The position numbers were made by a program, and so were the translations under genes. This document shows positions 53,562 through 64,000 of a stretch of 64,000 nt of DNA, piece by piece. This DNA is from Antedon mediterranea. Taxonomy: Eukaryota > Echinodermata > Crinoidea > Comatulida > Antedonidae. Location: assembly GCF_964355755.1 (NCBI RefSeq), contig NC_092674.1, forward strand, positions 21,542,001-21,606,000. The letters are read 5' to 3'. The notes under the pieces were generated by a model that was given only the letters and a program-made list of their open reading frames with translations, had not been told where the DNA came from and did not search any database. The first letter of the stretch is position 1; every line of letters begins with the position of its first letter.

Positions 53562-56500
53562 ACACTGTTTTCGGGAAAAACCCGTCATACGGATCGTCGA
53601 TTTTTTCCATATTTATTGCGTTTTGTCGGAGGGGTTTCCATAATTTAAGGCCAAATCATAATAGGCCTATGTATAGTTTGGTTTTTTCGTGTAGTACCTT
53701 ATTTATCTTTATTTCCGAATACATCCGTCATATTAGGCCGAAGTTCGGTATTAACAGTGTTATACAGGTAGCAGAGCAAATTTTGCTTTTTCCTGCAAAT
53801 TTCATAAATGAAATTGAATTTTGGAAATTGTGGTTTTAATTAACTTAACTTACTTATTTAGCATTGAATTCAAAATAATACAATTTAACATTTTCCTCAA
53901 TATTTCCAAATGAACTTGTTGTTATAATATATACAAAATTATTCAATCAAAGAAAAGCTCTACAAGATTTTTCTGCAAATTGTCTTTGTTGTATTTTGGA
54001 GGGCTATTTAAGCAACACTGTTGTACAGTTTATAGTTGATAAATGAAAATGAATTTTGGAAATTGTGGTTTTACTTTCTAACTTATTTAGCATGTAATTC
54101 AAAATTATGCAATTAAACATTTTGCTCAAATATATTTATAGCAGCAGCTTCATATTTTTTGTATAACGCAAAACTGTTATCCTATTGTTTTTAGCGTATG
54201 TTTTATTACCGGCGGAATAATAATAGGCTACAATCCTCGGTTTTCTAGCGTATTTCGCGTAACAGTTCCGGCGAACTAGCGGTTCCATTTATAAAAATGC
54301 ATTTTACGTGCGAGAGTACCATTTGCGGCCATCTAGGTGTCATTTAACAATTTGCTTCGCCACAGGACCCCATCGTCACATTCGGTGTCTACAGCCCTGA
54401 ACTCGTTGGGCAACCATTTTCAAATAGTCCTGCGACCGTCCCTGTATGCGGAGGGATCTTTGATCGGATTGTTTTTTATTGTTTTGTATATTGCTCGATG
54501 TTCAGTGATACCGGCTATTGTATTTGCGTTAGCAAGATCCTATCTTTACATATTATAAATAATTAAAGATTCTGACAAAATCAATCAAACAATATATATT
54601 TTAAAAATCAATTATCTTTACTTAAATTAATGCATATAACCTAGTGACGAAATAAATCTAGTTATCAGTTTGTGTTTATTTGTAAATAAATAATATCAAT
54701 ATTTTAATAAAACGATTAGCTCACCAGACCGTGCTGCAAAAACCACGCAAACCAATTTGGCAATTTCACTTAATTTAGCGTTACAACGACAACGAAATAA
54801 CAGTCATAACAGCATGAACGGACAAGAATTCCCACATTACAAATCACACAAAATTTAAATGTAAAGCCGGCTGTAATGGCAATTGTTTTAAAAAATTTTC
54901 AACGGAAAATCAAAGAGGCGTTTTACATTAATTTAAGTTGGAGCTTCACTTAGAAACTATATAAACAAATAAATTCACTGCTAATATTATATTTTTATCT
55001 AGGCATAACTTTCACAATAGAGGTTTACTGCAGTAATATTCTTGTCACATGTTCAAATGGGTTTTTTTGGTCTCATAAGCAACTGTTTATGCAATGTATC
55101 ACATAGCCTTATATGTCAATCTTTAATTATCAGATTTATATTTCAAAGGTCAATAATCACACTCTTAGTTATTTTTAAACAATAAAATCCATTAGTTTGA
55201 ATTATAATTATTATAAAATAATTTGCTCCCAATTTAAACTTTCTATGCCATGTCGCTATTTAGATGAGAAGTACAGGTCAAATGCCAACATTACAGAAGA
55301 ATGGTTGTTCCGGTCACTTTTTGAAAACATGTTGCATTATGGCAAATACAATAAACATAATATATTGTGAACAATTCACACAAACTCCTTCCAACTGCTC
55401 TTTTTTTACGAGGCGGTTTTACTCTATGTTCAATATTTTGTTTCTATGGAACGCCAAAAAAGCAACATTAATAGCGGGCTAAAAACTTTGTGGAATCCAT
55501 CTATTTCAATAATTCAATATATTTTGCCACTGTCAATACAAATAAAATGTTACTGTTGATACTTTACACGGTTTCGTTAACTTTAAGAATAAAATCGACA
55601 AATTCATCATATCCCCTTAGGTCGCCCTTATGACTAGGCCTATGGTAAGTAGTGATGTTGATTTTAAGATTGATTAATATTTTTTGAAAAGAGAAAAGTA
55701 TCAGCAGTAACATATTACAGCATTTTTTATTGAAAAATTGACAAAATGTATTGAAATTAAACCTGCATTTCACCAATAAATTAGGGTTTTAGCCCTCTAT
55801 TATTGTTTTTAGCGCTTCATAAAACGAAAATATTGAAAGTTGAGTATGCGAAAGTTTGCGAGAAACACGTCTGTAAAATCACCAATTTTTATTTATAAAT
55901 AATACCAAGTATTTATTTGTTACTTTTTATACTCTTTCATAAAAGTCTGAAAAAAGGCCTAATTCTAAGGTGTGGAATTCAGGATAAAGTTAGATAGGGA
56001 AACTATTGTTTTTAAGCTGTAGTATATCTTAGAATTTGTCTTGTCTTAGGTCTTAGGTTTTGTGATCTTAGGTCCTAGGGGGTCTTAGCTTAGATCTTAA
56101 GTTTCGTGACACCTGAGCTCAGCGTTCTGTTATTAGATTACCTTGTTTATACTAAAAAGCTGAACTTTATTAGAGCGCGTTTTTTGTTAGGTAGGGATAA
56201 TTCCAAATGACACGTGATGCGTAATTGACTAATCAAATTGTAAGAATACAATCAGGTGTGTTATAATACTGTGTACATACATGGTAAAATTGTCTAGGCA
56301 ATTTAGCTTAAAAAATAACAAAGAAACTGCAAAAACGGTTTTCTTGTGGATATCAAATTTCAAAATAAAAAAAAAATATGCAAATTACAAATAGAAATAT
56401 GAAGTATTTCTCACCATATCTCACCAACCGCTGGTTGTAGTGATTTGTTTTTTGGCAAAATAGAATAGAATAGAACGTCTGTATATATATTCCTTCTAAT

Positions 56501-57160
56501 AAAATTTTTTATCCAAACATTCCCGACAAACTTTCACGGGATTTACATAACTACTTTAAATAAATACTTTATTTTAGTCTCTAGACTTTGATGTATATTC
56601 ATTCGAGAACAGAATTTCAAAAGAGCCCCGTCCTAAATCAAATCTATTGTTGATAAGAAAATTAGTATACTCTTCCAATAATGGATTCCATATTCCACAC
56701 ACGCACAGTAAAAACTGAAGAGAAAAACATATTTTTTGTTTTTAAAAAAGATTTCACACAAACAAGTTTAAAGATAAGTGATCTCGAATAAACAATCATA
56801 GCTTTATTAAAGTATAAAATAAAATTGTCTACATACATTAGTTATGAAGATATGTAAATCCTGTAAAATGTTACTAAATCTTTTAAATATAAAGTCAGAG
56901 GTCAATCACGGCATTACCGGTCATTTTGGGGAAAACCGTTCAATAAGAAGGAATATAAACATTTAATTCTGAAATATTTGAGAAGAAATCAACACTCTAC
57001 AACTAGCGTTTGGCTTGCTACGGAGACCTTATATTCGTTACCTTAATCTGTATATTTCATTGTAAACAAAATGTGTGTGTGTTCAATTAAAAAAAAACTT
57101 TGTTTGCAATTTGTTTGACTTAAAATGGTAGATTACCTAGACTAAAATGAATTATGACTT
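53562..57160. other. Gene A intron, no supportable feature
   Basis: About 3.6 kb of AT-rich sequence. There is a partial repeat of a GAAATTGAATTTTGGAAATTGTGG-like block near 53810 and 54050. The plus-strand frame 54337-54558 has a hydrophobic segment but no motif or splice support. A short CTTAGGTC-rich run lies at 56040-56100. Confidence 0.4.
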
Positions 57161-57162
57161 AC

Positions 57163-57296
57163 TGGGAACTGATAAAACAAGTCCGTTTGGAAATAGAAGA
57201 TTGGTCGTTACTATGGAGGTTCTGGTACTTGGGTCTTCCAACTTTGCTCGCTCTATTATCGCTGTTGCGAGTCCCCAATCAGTCCAATACAGGTAT
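57163..57296 (-). CDS. Gene A exon: one YWTD blade
   Basis: Encodes RYLYWTDWGLATAIIERAKL and ends LLFPNGLVLSVP. Homologous to gene B exon 4 with identical acceptor context (TTAG|ATACCTG) and donor position (CCC N|GT). It is the most upstream gene A exon I can find; the exons for earlier blades and the signal peptide are missing from the rest of the window. Confidence 0.85.
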
Positions 57297-57839
57297 CTAA
57301 TAGAATAAAATGTTTCTTTGTAAGCAATCTTTCGTTCTCATGACGCGCTTAGTGTGCCACAATAAATAATACATCTTTGCAGTACCGTAACTGTGGCGTA
57401 GCATTCTCTTTTCACGAAAATGCTAATTCCAGAAATGTTTTGAGGTTTGACCAATATAATGGTAATTGAAATCTTGACAAAGAGAAATAGTGTTTTTTTG
57501 CTCTATTAATTGTGACCCGCTCTGGCAAAACCCTCTCTTTGTCGGCATTTCGAAATTCACGTAATCAGTCAAAATACGTTCAAATCGACTACCCTGGCAG
57601 ATTACATGTTTTTGCATTCCAATTTTGTCATTTTGGTTTGTGATCGTGGCGCCCTTGTAGTGGGTAATGTTTGTGAGATACTACTTTCAATTACAAAGTG
57701 ACACATTTCTCTATCTCATTAATTTTGCATATCTGGCATAACACTCTACCATTTAATTTACATAATAATAGACTTTTAACCAAAAAATAGACAAAATACC
57801 TGACCTATAGTATATCTAACATAATATGATACAACATCA

Positions 57840-57890
57840 GCGTCAAGGGCGGATCCAGGATTATTTTTGCGGGGGGGGGGGGGGCGGCAC
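57840..57890 (+). repeat. Repeat terminus with poly-G run
   Basis: CAAGGGCGGATCCAGGATTA followed by a run of 14 G. This kind of GGGCGGATCCAGG start is common at ends of dispersed invertebrate repeats. The other end is not located. Confidence 0.4.
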
Positions 57891-58204
57891 ACGCGATCGT
57901 AGAGAGAAAATACACTGGGGGAAGCCCAGAAAAAAAATGCATTTTATGGTGTTCGAGATCACTAACACACTCCTGATTCGATCATCTGTAAAGGGTCTTG
58001 CACACCTGTTAACAGTTCCGAACTTCAGGGTGGCGAAAGTATTTTTCTCTGAAAATCCGAGAGAGGGCGTCCTATTTGTCCCATTTTAGGGGAGCATATT
58101 ATGAATATGCATCTCTCTGCGCTCGCTTTCTGAATGAACATTTTAATACGCTGCGCTTTCCGAATGAATTGCCGATTCTTACAAAGGGAGGATATCGCCT
58201 TGTT

Positions 58205-58600
58205 GTAACTACGTATAGGCCTACGCCTTTTTCACGAAACGGAAGACATCTTCGATCGATGGCAAACAATGCCGTGCTACGAAGCGTAACCAACAGAAAT
58301 AACATAACGTTTTCATGGGATTTCAGGACACCATGTTAATTTAAAAATCGTAACTCTTCAACGGAGGATCGTATGAGAAAAAAAATTACTGTAAAATGTT
58401 GTTAAAAGATTGCCTACATCACTGTGTGATTGAAAACAATTTGAAAATTGTTTTTCACTGCTTAAAATCCATCGAAAAAAACACCACAGTGTATAAGCAT
58501 AGGCTGAAAATGCTATGTTATTTCTGTTGGTTACGCTTTGTTGCACGGCATTGTTTGTCATCGTTTTGTGAAAAAAGCGTATTGGTCCCTGGATGTAGCA
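58205..58600. repeat. Inverted repeat / hairpin, about 90-base arms
   Basis: The left arm (about 58217-58325) contains CAAACAATGCCGTGCTACGA and GCGTAACCAACAGAAATAAC. The right arm (58500-58592) has the reverse complement with a few changes. The spacer is about 180 bases. Several short frames on both strands are explained by this palindrome. Confidence 0.8.
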
Positions 58601-59350
58601 TTCAGATATCGACGCCCGCGGCGGCGTGAGCTGGGCCAACTTCTAAATATAGAAGAATTGTAACTTTAATTAATTCGTACAAAGCCCTTGTAACTTGATA
58701 CAGTCTAGATATCGACGCTTGGACCATGGAGTTGCTTGGACCGCAATGAAAATAAGTTCGGATCGTTCACCTTTGTTCCCGGCCTCAAACCCCTCCCCCG
58801 CTCTATCGACAATGCCAACACAGTAACATAGGGTTAGGCCTACAACATTGAAATAAAAAAAACATTTCTGTGCGATTATTTGGAGTGAATTTTGAGACCA
58901 ATACCTCTTGATATTATAAATATAATTAATACCAATAGTCTGTATATTAATCAAATCACCACCAGAAGCGATGTACTATACATGATGTATTGTTTCTTAT
59001 AATTATTATGGTGCTAGGTTTTCCCATCATCAATTAGCTTTTAATGTTTATAGCAAGGAAGTGCGGAATCTTGAGTGTATACATAAAAAACAGAACAGCG
59101 ATTTTACACGCGTCAGGCGTAGGCCTATAGTCCAGATCCCTATGTATTTTCGTGTGCAGATCATGGGGAAAGTGTAAACATTGTGTTTTATGAATATTTG
59201 AATCATGCTGGTTATAAAAACCGATGTTTTTCCCCAAAAATACCACATTTGTATGTGTTTTCATAAACTTGGCTGGTTATAACTTTGTTTTAAAGATTTT
59301 TTTACAGCAACCTGTAATTTACATACCACTTTTATAACATAATAATATCA
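58600..59350. other. No supportable feature
   Basis: Sequence between the hairpin and the large palindromic element. Two TAGGCCTA words (58835, 59120) but no frame, exon or repeat I can defend. Confidence 0.4.
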
Positions 59351-59479
59351 GTTAGACTAGGCTATGAATGAGGTAGGTGCCACCCGGAGAGGTAGAAATT
59401 CTCATATGACTTTTCTAGACCAGTTTTTTCTGGGGAATCCAAATATATTGGGTAAACGGGCTGTAACCTGAGAACTTTC

Positions 59480-59930
59480 GCGTGAGGGCGCTTTTTTCAA
59501 AATGGCTGCCAGTTACAGTAGACTATGATATCTTGGCAACCACTGGTCATAGAGAGTTGATTTTGGTGTCAAATTGTTTGGAATGTACATGTTCCTATTT
59601 GATGTAATAGAACATTTTGTCAGAAAATGGCCGGAAATACCTCTATTGACCTTTGACCCAATATCTAACAGATATCATATCTTCGTAACTACTCGACACA
59701 GAAAGTTGTAATTGGTGTCAAACTCTCCAAAAAATAGATGTTTATATTCAAACTAATAGAACATTATCTGTAAAAATGACCGGAAATAACGTTACTGACC
59801 TTTGACCCAAAATGCAAGACATTTCTCCCATCTGATCACGTTAATCTTGTCAATTAATTCATTTTGTGCCAATTGGAGGTTGACATTCTCATATTATTTT
59901 CTGGACCAGTTTTTTATGTGCAATCCGAAT
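59480..59930. repeat. Tandem modules of about 150 bases in the left palindrome arm
   Basis: Two modules share an order of elements: GATATCNNNNCTTNGNAACCACT-like start, TTGGTGTCAAA, AATAGAACATT, a CCGGAAATA block and ACTGACCTTTGACCCAA-type end. The outer TTCTCATAT...CCAGTTTTTT block also recurs near 59890. The mirror copy is at 62710-63160. Confidence 0.75.
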
Positions 59931-60024
59931 ATATGAGATAAATAAGCCATAACAAGGCCAAGAATTTAATTCTCTTTTACTACATACATGCTTCCCTTTA
60001 GTGTTTCAGACTGTATGTCGTGTA

Positions 60025-61600
60025 TTAATCTTCAAGATTGCTCACATCACTGCAATCTGAAAAGTCTTCATATTCATTATGTGTAAACAGTTCCTGGACA
60101 TCAGTGGGAATCACTGTCTCAATCCATTTAGGCTCCATTTGTTCGTTCCATCCATTGTGTGTACTGTTGTTGACAAAATCATTGACGTCTGCTGATTGCC
60201 ATTTTTTAGTAATGAAGTTTGCTCTAAGTATATGAAACTCAAGGGTCTGCTGACATAGTGGCAGTAATGATATATCTGTAATCTTGTTGTGTCTGGAAAA
60301 CTTTCTGTTGAAGGTATCATATCTTGCTTGATTTACACTTTTCCCCTTCACTCCATACAATAGTGAAACATACTCTTCAAATTCCTCATACAACTCTTTT
60401 GATGGAACATCTGACACTCCAAGGTTGCAGAATGCGTCAACAAATTTTGCTTTTGATTCCAGAAGCTTCCAGCAGGTACGTTTTCCTTTCCGAAAGAAAG
60501 CGGAGTTATAATCGTTACCTGTGAAAGCATGGAATCCAATAAGGGATGATTTCTGCGCTTTTGTTAAATCAATGTCACTCAATTTCAGTACCTTTCGGTA
60601 TTTCCCAGTGTTTGTATCAATAACGGAACGAATTATTGCTACGCCTTGATTGTTATTTGTTAAAGCATGCTTTGCATGCAGGATGACTTTCGTGTAGGCT
60701 TCTTCTTCCGGCTACTATTAAGCTCCGGAACCAATACTATACTATATTATATATTCTCTTTAATATACAATACTATGTATTATATTTAATTAAGTTTCTC
60801 TTTTGTATATTTTGATTAAGACAGGACCACAATGTAAAACAGATACACTGTTATCTGATTGTTTTATCCTGTATAAATATATTATTTATTATTTATTATA
60901 ATACAACATCTCAGTTAGTAACGTAGATGCATTCTTTGTACGATGAAAAGTAGGTAACATCAATCCTCATATCTGTTAGAATGCTTTCTTTCTTTGACAC
61001 TAGTACACAGCGAATAAGCTCAATCAATCTGGTCTTGTTCTCGCCGTTGGCAAGGAAATTGTTGAAATCACGGCCGACTTTGATATTGTTGAGCTTACAA
61101 TTACTTTTGGTGCAATACCGCGTATGTTTCTCTCAACAGACTTAATGCTTTTTGGCAGGTATGCATCGGTAACAATATCAACACGCTTGTATCCTTTAGG
61201 GATGCTGTTGAAAACCTTTGCTACAAGATCCTCGTACGTATCAGGGTAAGATGTAAATGTTTTGATTAATGCCATCAAGTCAACAACATAGGCAATGACA
61301 GTAGCCTTTGCTGGCAGTGCCCGACCAGGATCTATAACATCTGTTGAACTTTCGATGAGAATTTCCATTAGGACACTTTTCTGAGTTGTTCGTCTTGTCC
61401 CATATTCATTAGCAAGGCTTAGCGGGACAGGGGTAAGTGGATACTCAAAGGCTTTCTTAAAGTCAATTATTCTACCATGCTTTGTTGAGGTGGCAAGAAG
61501 CTTTTTTAAAACATCCCGATTAGCTTATATTACTTTTACTTTCCCATTTGCCTTGATTTCTAGTTTCTTCCCACTATTCGAACATAAAGTGAGATGATGT
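60025..61600 (-). pseudogene. Palindrome left copy: transposon-associated protein, PIN/FEN-like guess
   Basis: From the centre outward the minus strand reads TRRTTQKSVLMEILIESSTD, KGYKRVDIVTDAYLPKSIKS (frame 61368-61024), FLANGENKTRLIELI, an EEADTKVILHAKHAL-like motif, and finally the open frame 60582-60025 with SLIGFHAFTGNDYNSAFFRK and an acidic C-terminus. The E-E-A-D, D-I-D and G-N-D residues in this order resemble the acidic sites of PIN/FEN-like nucleases; that is inference. Relative to the right copy about 70 bases are missing near 60620, and a 167-base insert lies at 60738-60904. Confidence 0.6.
60733..60904. mobile_element. Short retroposed insert with AATAC target duplication
   Basis: The intact arm reads CCAATACAACATCTCAG. 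In the left arm AATAC occurs at 60733-60737 and again at 60900-60904 with about 162 bases between. The insert ends with CAATGTAAAACAGATACACT, TTTTATCCTGTATAAAT and an ATT-repeat tail, like the 3' end of a severely 5'-truncated LINE. Confidence 0.75.
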
Positions 61601-61604
61601 TATG

Positions 61605-62630
61605 GATCCTGGTCGAGCACTGCGAGAAACAGACGCAGTATTGCACCAAAAGTAATTGTAAGTAAGCTCAAAAATATCAAAGTTGCCCCGTGATTTCAAC
61701 AATTTCCTTGCCAACGGCGAGAACAAGACCAGATTAATTGAGCTTATTCGCTGTGTAGTAGTGTCAAAGAATGAAAGCATTCTAACAGATATGAGGAGTG
61801 ATGTTATTTACTTTTTATCGTACAAAGAATGCATCTACGTTACTAAACTGAGATGTTGTATTGGTTCCGGAGCTTAATAGTAGCCAAGAAGAAGCCGACA
61901 CGAAAGTCATCCTACATGCAAAGCATGCTTTAACAACAATCAAGGCGTAGCAATAATTCGTTCCCATTCTGGAGACATTGACATTCCAGTCATTTCACTA
62001 TCTCATTTCATAGATGATGGGCAGAGGGTAATTATTGATACAAACACTGGGGAATACCGAAATGTACTGAAATTGAGTGACATTGATTTAACAAAAGCGC
62101 AGAAATCATCCCTTATTGGATTCCATGCTTTCACAGGTAACGAGTATAACTCCGCTTCCGTTCGGAAAGGAAAACGTACCTGCTGGAAGCTTCTGGAATC
62201 AAAAGCAACATTTGTTGACACATTCTGCAACCTTGGAGTGTCAGATGTTCCATCAAAAGAGTTGTATGAGGAACTTGAAGAGTATGTTTCACCATTGTAT
62301 GGAGTGAAGGGGAAAAGTGTAAATCAAGCAAGATATGATATCTTCAACAGAAAGTTTTCCAGACACAACAAGATTACAGATATATCATTACTGCCACTAT
62401 GTCAGCAGACCCTTGAGTTTCATATACTTAGAGCAAACGTCATTACTAAAGAATGGCAATCAGCAGACGTCAATGATTTTTTCAACAACAGTACACACAA
62501 TGGATGGAACGAACAAATGGAGCCTAAATGGATTGAGACAGTGATGCCCACTGATGTCCAGGAACTGTTTACACATAATGAATATGAAGACTTTTCAGAT
62601 TGCAGTGATGTGAGCGATCTTGAAGATTAA
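61605..62630 (+). pseudogene. Palindrome right copy of the same protein, with internal deletion
   Basis: On the plus strand a DPGRAL-like motif near 61615 jumps directly to the region after RNIRG, so about 190 bases are deleted relative to the left copy. Then FNNFLANGENKTRLIELIRC, EEADTKVILHAKHAL (a frame change follows), RSHSGDIDIPVISLSHFIDD, DTNTGEYRNVLKLSDI and the open frame 62073-62630 with SLIGFHAFTGNEYNSASVRK. The FTGND of the left copy reads FTGNE here. Both last frames are 185 codons long and end with the same acidic tail, which argues for past selection on the protein. Confidence 0.6.
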
Positions 62631-63288
62631 TACAGATACACTAAAGGGAAGCATGTATGTAGTAAAAGAATTAAATTCCTGGCCTTGTTATGGCTTATTC
62701 ATCTCATATATTCGGATTGCACATGAAAATCTGGTCCAGAAAATAATATGAGAATGTCCACCTCCAATTGGCACAAAATGAATTAATTGACAGGATTAAC
62801 GTGATCAGATAGGAGAAATGTCTTGCATTTTGGGTCAAAGGTCAGTAACGTTATTTCCGGTCATTTTTACAGATAATGTTCTATTAGTTTGAATATAAAC
62901 ATCTATATTCTGGAGAGTTTGATACCAAATACAACTTTCTGTGTCAAGTAGTTACGGAGATATGATATCTGTTAGATATTGGGTCAAAGGTCAATAGAGG
63001 TATTTCCGGCCATTTTCTGACAAAATGTTCTATTACATCAAATAGGAATATGTACATTCCAAACAAGTTGACACCAAAATCAACTCTCTATGACCAGTGG
63101 TTGCCAAGATATCATAGTCTACTGTAACTGGCAGCCATTTTGAAAAAAGCGCCCTCACGCGAAAGTTCTCAGGTTACAGCCCGTTTACCCAATATATTTG
63201 GATTCCCCAGAAAAAACTGGTCTAGAAAAGTTATATGAGAATTTCTACCTCTCCGGGTGGCACCTACCTCATTCATAGCCTAGTCTAA

Positions 63289-64000
63289 GTGGAACACACT
63301 GTCGTTAGTGGTGCAACCAAAATAAAACAGTATAAAAATTGAGCAAAATAATGAAAAGAAACAAAAAAAAAGCAACATAAAAATGTATACATACCGTATG
63401 TAAAGCTATACTAAAAAACTACAAACTATACATATGTTATAATATGCAAAAGAAAAATTAGTTAAAAATACAAATAAAACAATACATTTTGTGCTAGGTA
63501 AATAGGTCACATAATTTTGTAAAGCCTGTTCAAGGAATTGTCAAGGATCAAGTGGTGTTTATATAAAATAAATTTCTTATCAACGTCTTCCCAGGTAGAG
63601 TGGAGCCCGCAGTAGTTTGTTTTTAAGTTCATTATACAACTCATGTCTTATTGTGAAAGTCCAGCGAATTCTAAATAAAAGTGGTCAACTGTTTTTTTTT
63701 TATTATCGTTTTATTATCGACCATGACAATTTTCTTCCTTCAAGTTCATGGGAGTTTGAACGGACTTTAAATTTAAGGTTGATACCCAAGAAATTAGTCT
63801 GGGTACTTAGTATATGGACTTTCAAAGTTTGGTTCCTTTATATTTCACATAATCACTTAGGAATTACTTTGATTTATTTATTCATTACTCTTCTTCTCTG
63901 TTTTTTATTGTTTTAAGTGGCATCAGGTTCAGTATTGAAGTGATCCAATAAATTACACCTACGAAGATTGTCTTTTATAATACATAACAACTTCCATTTT
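63289..64000. other. Right edge, no supportable feature
   Basis: AT-rich sequence with A- and T-runs. The plus-strand frame 63617-63916 is hydrophobic and AT-driven, without motif or splice support. Confidence 0.4.

Larger units (their letters stand above)
33255..57296 (-). other. Gene A: YWTD-propeller membrane protein gene (gene span, 5' end not seen)
   Basis: Exons found on the minus strand, from 5' to 3': 57296-57163, 50799-50548, 47349-47305, 47173-47085, 46000-45841, 34479-34289, 34073-33846 and 33447-33255. Phases agree for all joins except the last, where a small exon or other splice site must be missing. The first two exons are homologous to gene B exons 4 and 5 with the same phases, so the genes are tandem paralogues. 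After the propeller gene A has short Cys-containing exons, perhaps an immunoglobulin-like or other disulfide-bonded domain, and ends with a transmembrane helix and an acidic tail. Exons for the signal peptide and first blades should lie to the right. Confidence 0.75.
59352..63288. mobile_element. Large palindromic element with two inverted copies of one coding region
   Basis: The sequence reads inward from TTAGACTAGGCTATGAATGA at 59352 and, in reverse complement, from 63288. The arms are about 1.7-1.9 kb each and diverged by a few per cent plus indels, with an unpaired centre of about 260-500 bases. The outer 650 bases of each arm are non-coding and made of two roughly 150-base tandem modules. 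The inner part of each arm codes for the same protein C-terminus pointing outward (60582-60025 minus, 62073-62630 plus). Arm divergence rules out a simple assembly echo. It looks like a foldback-type or tail-to-tail mobile unit of unrecognised class. Confidence 0.8.

Noticed and set aside
53402-53839. 145-codon plus-strand ORF
   Set aside because: Its first 50 codons run antisense through the 5S-derived head of a SINE, and the rest has no recognisable motif.
58076-58639. Overlapping ORFs on both strands (87, 68, 93 and 77 codons)
   Set aside because: They mirror each other because they lie in the arms of an inverted repeat. None has a domain.
59352-63288. Palindrome as an assembly artefact
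   Set aside because: The arms differ by scattered substitutions, a 70-base deletion, a 190-base deletion and a 162-base insertion with target duplication, so they are separate sequences. Long reads would still be needed to prove the join.

Overview
The window is eukaryotic DNA: it has introns with GT/AG borders, is AT-rich, and is dense in retrotransposons. It probably comes from a marine invertebrate, and a deuterostome such as an echinoderm or hemichordate is my best guess. That guess rests on CR1/L2-type LINEs (one with a 2A-like motif), 5S rRNA-derived SINEs, several Penelope-like elements, and a recurrent palindromic word TAGGCCTA. It is an inference, not an identification.

Host genes. 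I can support two genes, both on the minus strand and in tandem. Gene B (21702 down to 5068, running off the left side) has 14 exons whose splice phases all agree. It encodes a signal peptide, a YWTD (LDL-receptor class B) beta-propeller, about 470 residues of beta-rich extracellular sequence, a C-type lectin domain and a Cys-rich segment, at least 971 residues in all. Gene A (57296 down to 33255, its 5' end beyond the window or unseen) has homologous propeller exons with the same phases at 57163-57296 and 50548-50799. Cys-rich exons follow, and then a terminal exon with a transmembrane helix and an acidic tail. They look like a tandemly duplicated family of cell-surface or secreted receptors.

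Layout. 1-2400: decayed LINE (A), minus. 2655-4190: Ty3/gypsy pol remnant plus probable LTR. 4205-4960: minisatellite and a 5S-derived SINE. 5068-21702: gene B, with a Penelope-like element (9.3-12.0 kb), a tRNA-type SINE (12.35-12.63 kb), a non-autonomous Helitron (13993-15193) and a near full-length LINE with two ORFs (B, 15.2-20.0 kb) inside its introns. 22.3-23.4 kb: rearranged Penelope-like element. 23.58-25.81 kb: a CpG-richer block of small unrecognised ORFs. 25.99-29.95 kb: two Penelope-like copies bounded by (TA)n tracts and by inverted repeats that each carry a complete tRNA-like cloverleaf. 30.4-33.26 kb: local duplications ending in the 3' end of gene A. 33.26-57.3 kb: gene A, with LINEs C, D and E, MITE-like repeats, 5S SINEs and minisatellites in its introns. 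59352-63288: a large imperfect palindrome whose arms carry two inverted copies of a coding region of unknown function.

Apart from genes A and B, every coding signal I recognise belongs to a mobile element, and nearly all are broken. The most unusual items are the palindromic element, the tRNA-bearing inverted repeats around a Penelope element, the paired propeller genes, and the unassigned ORF block at 23.6-25.8 kb.
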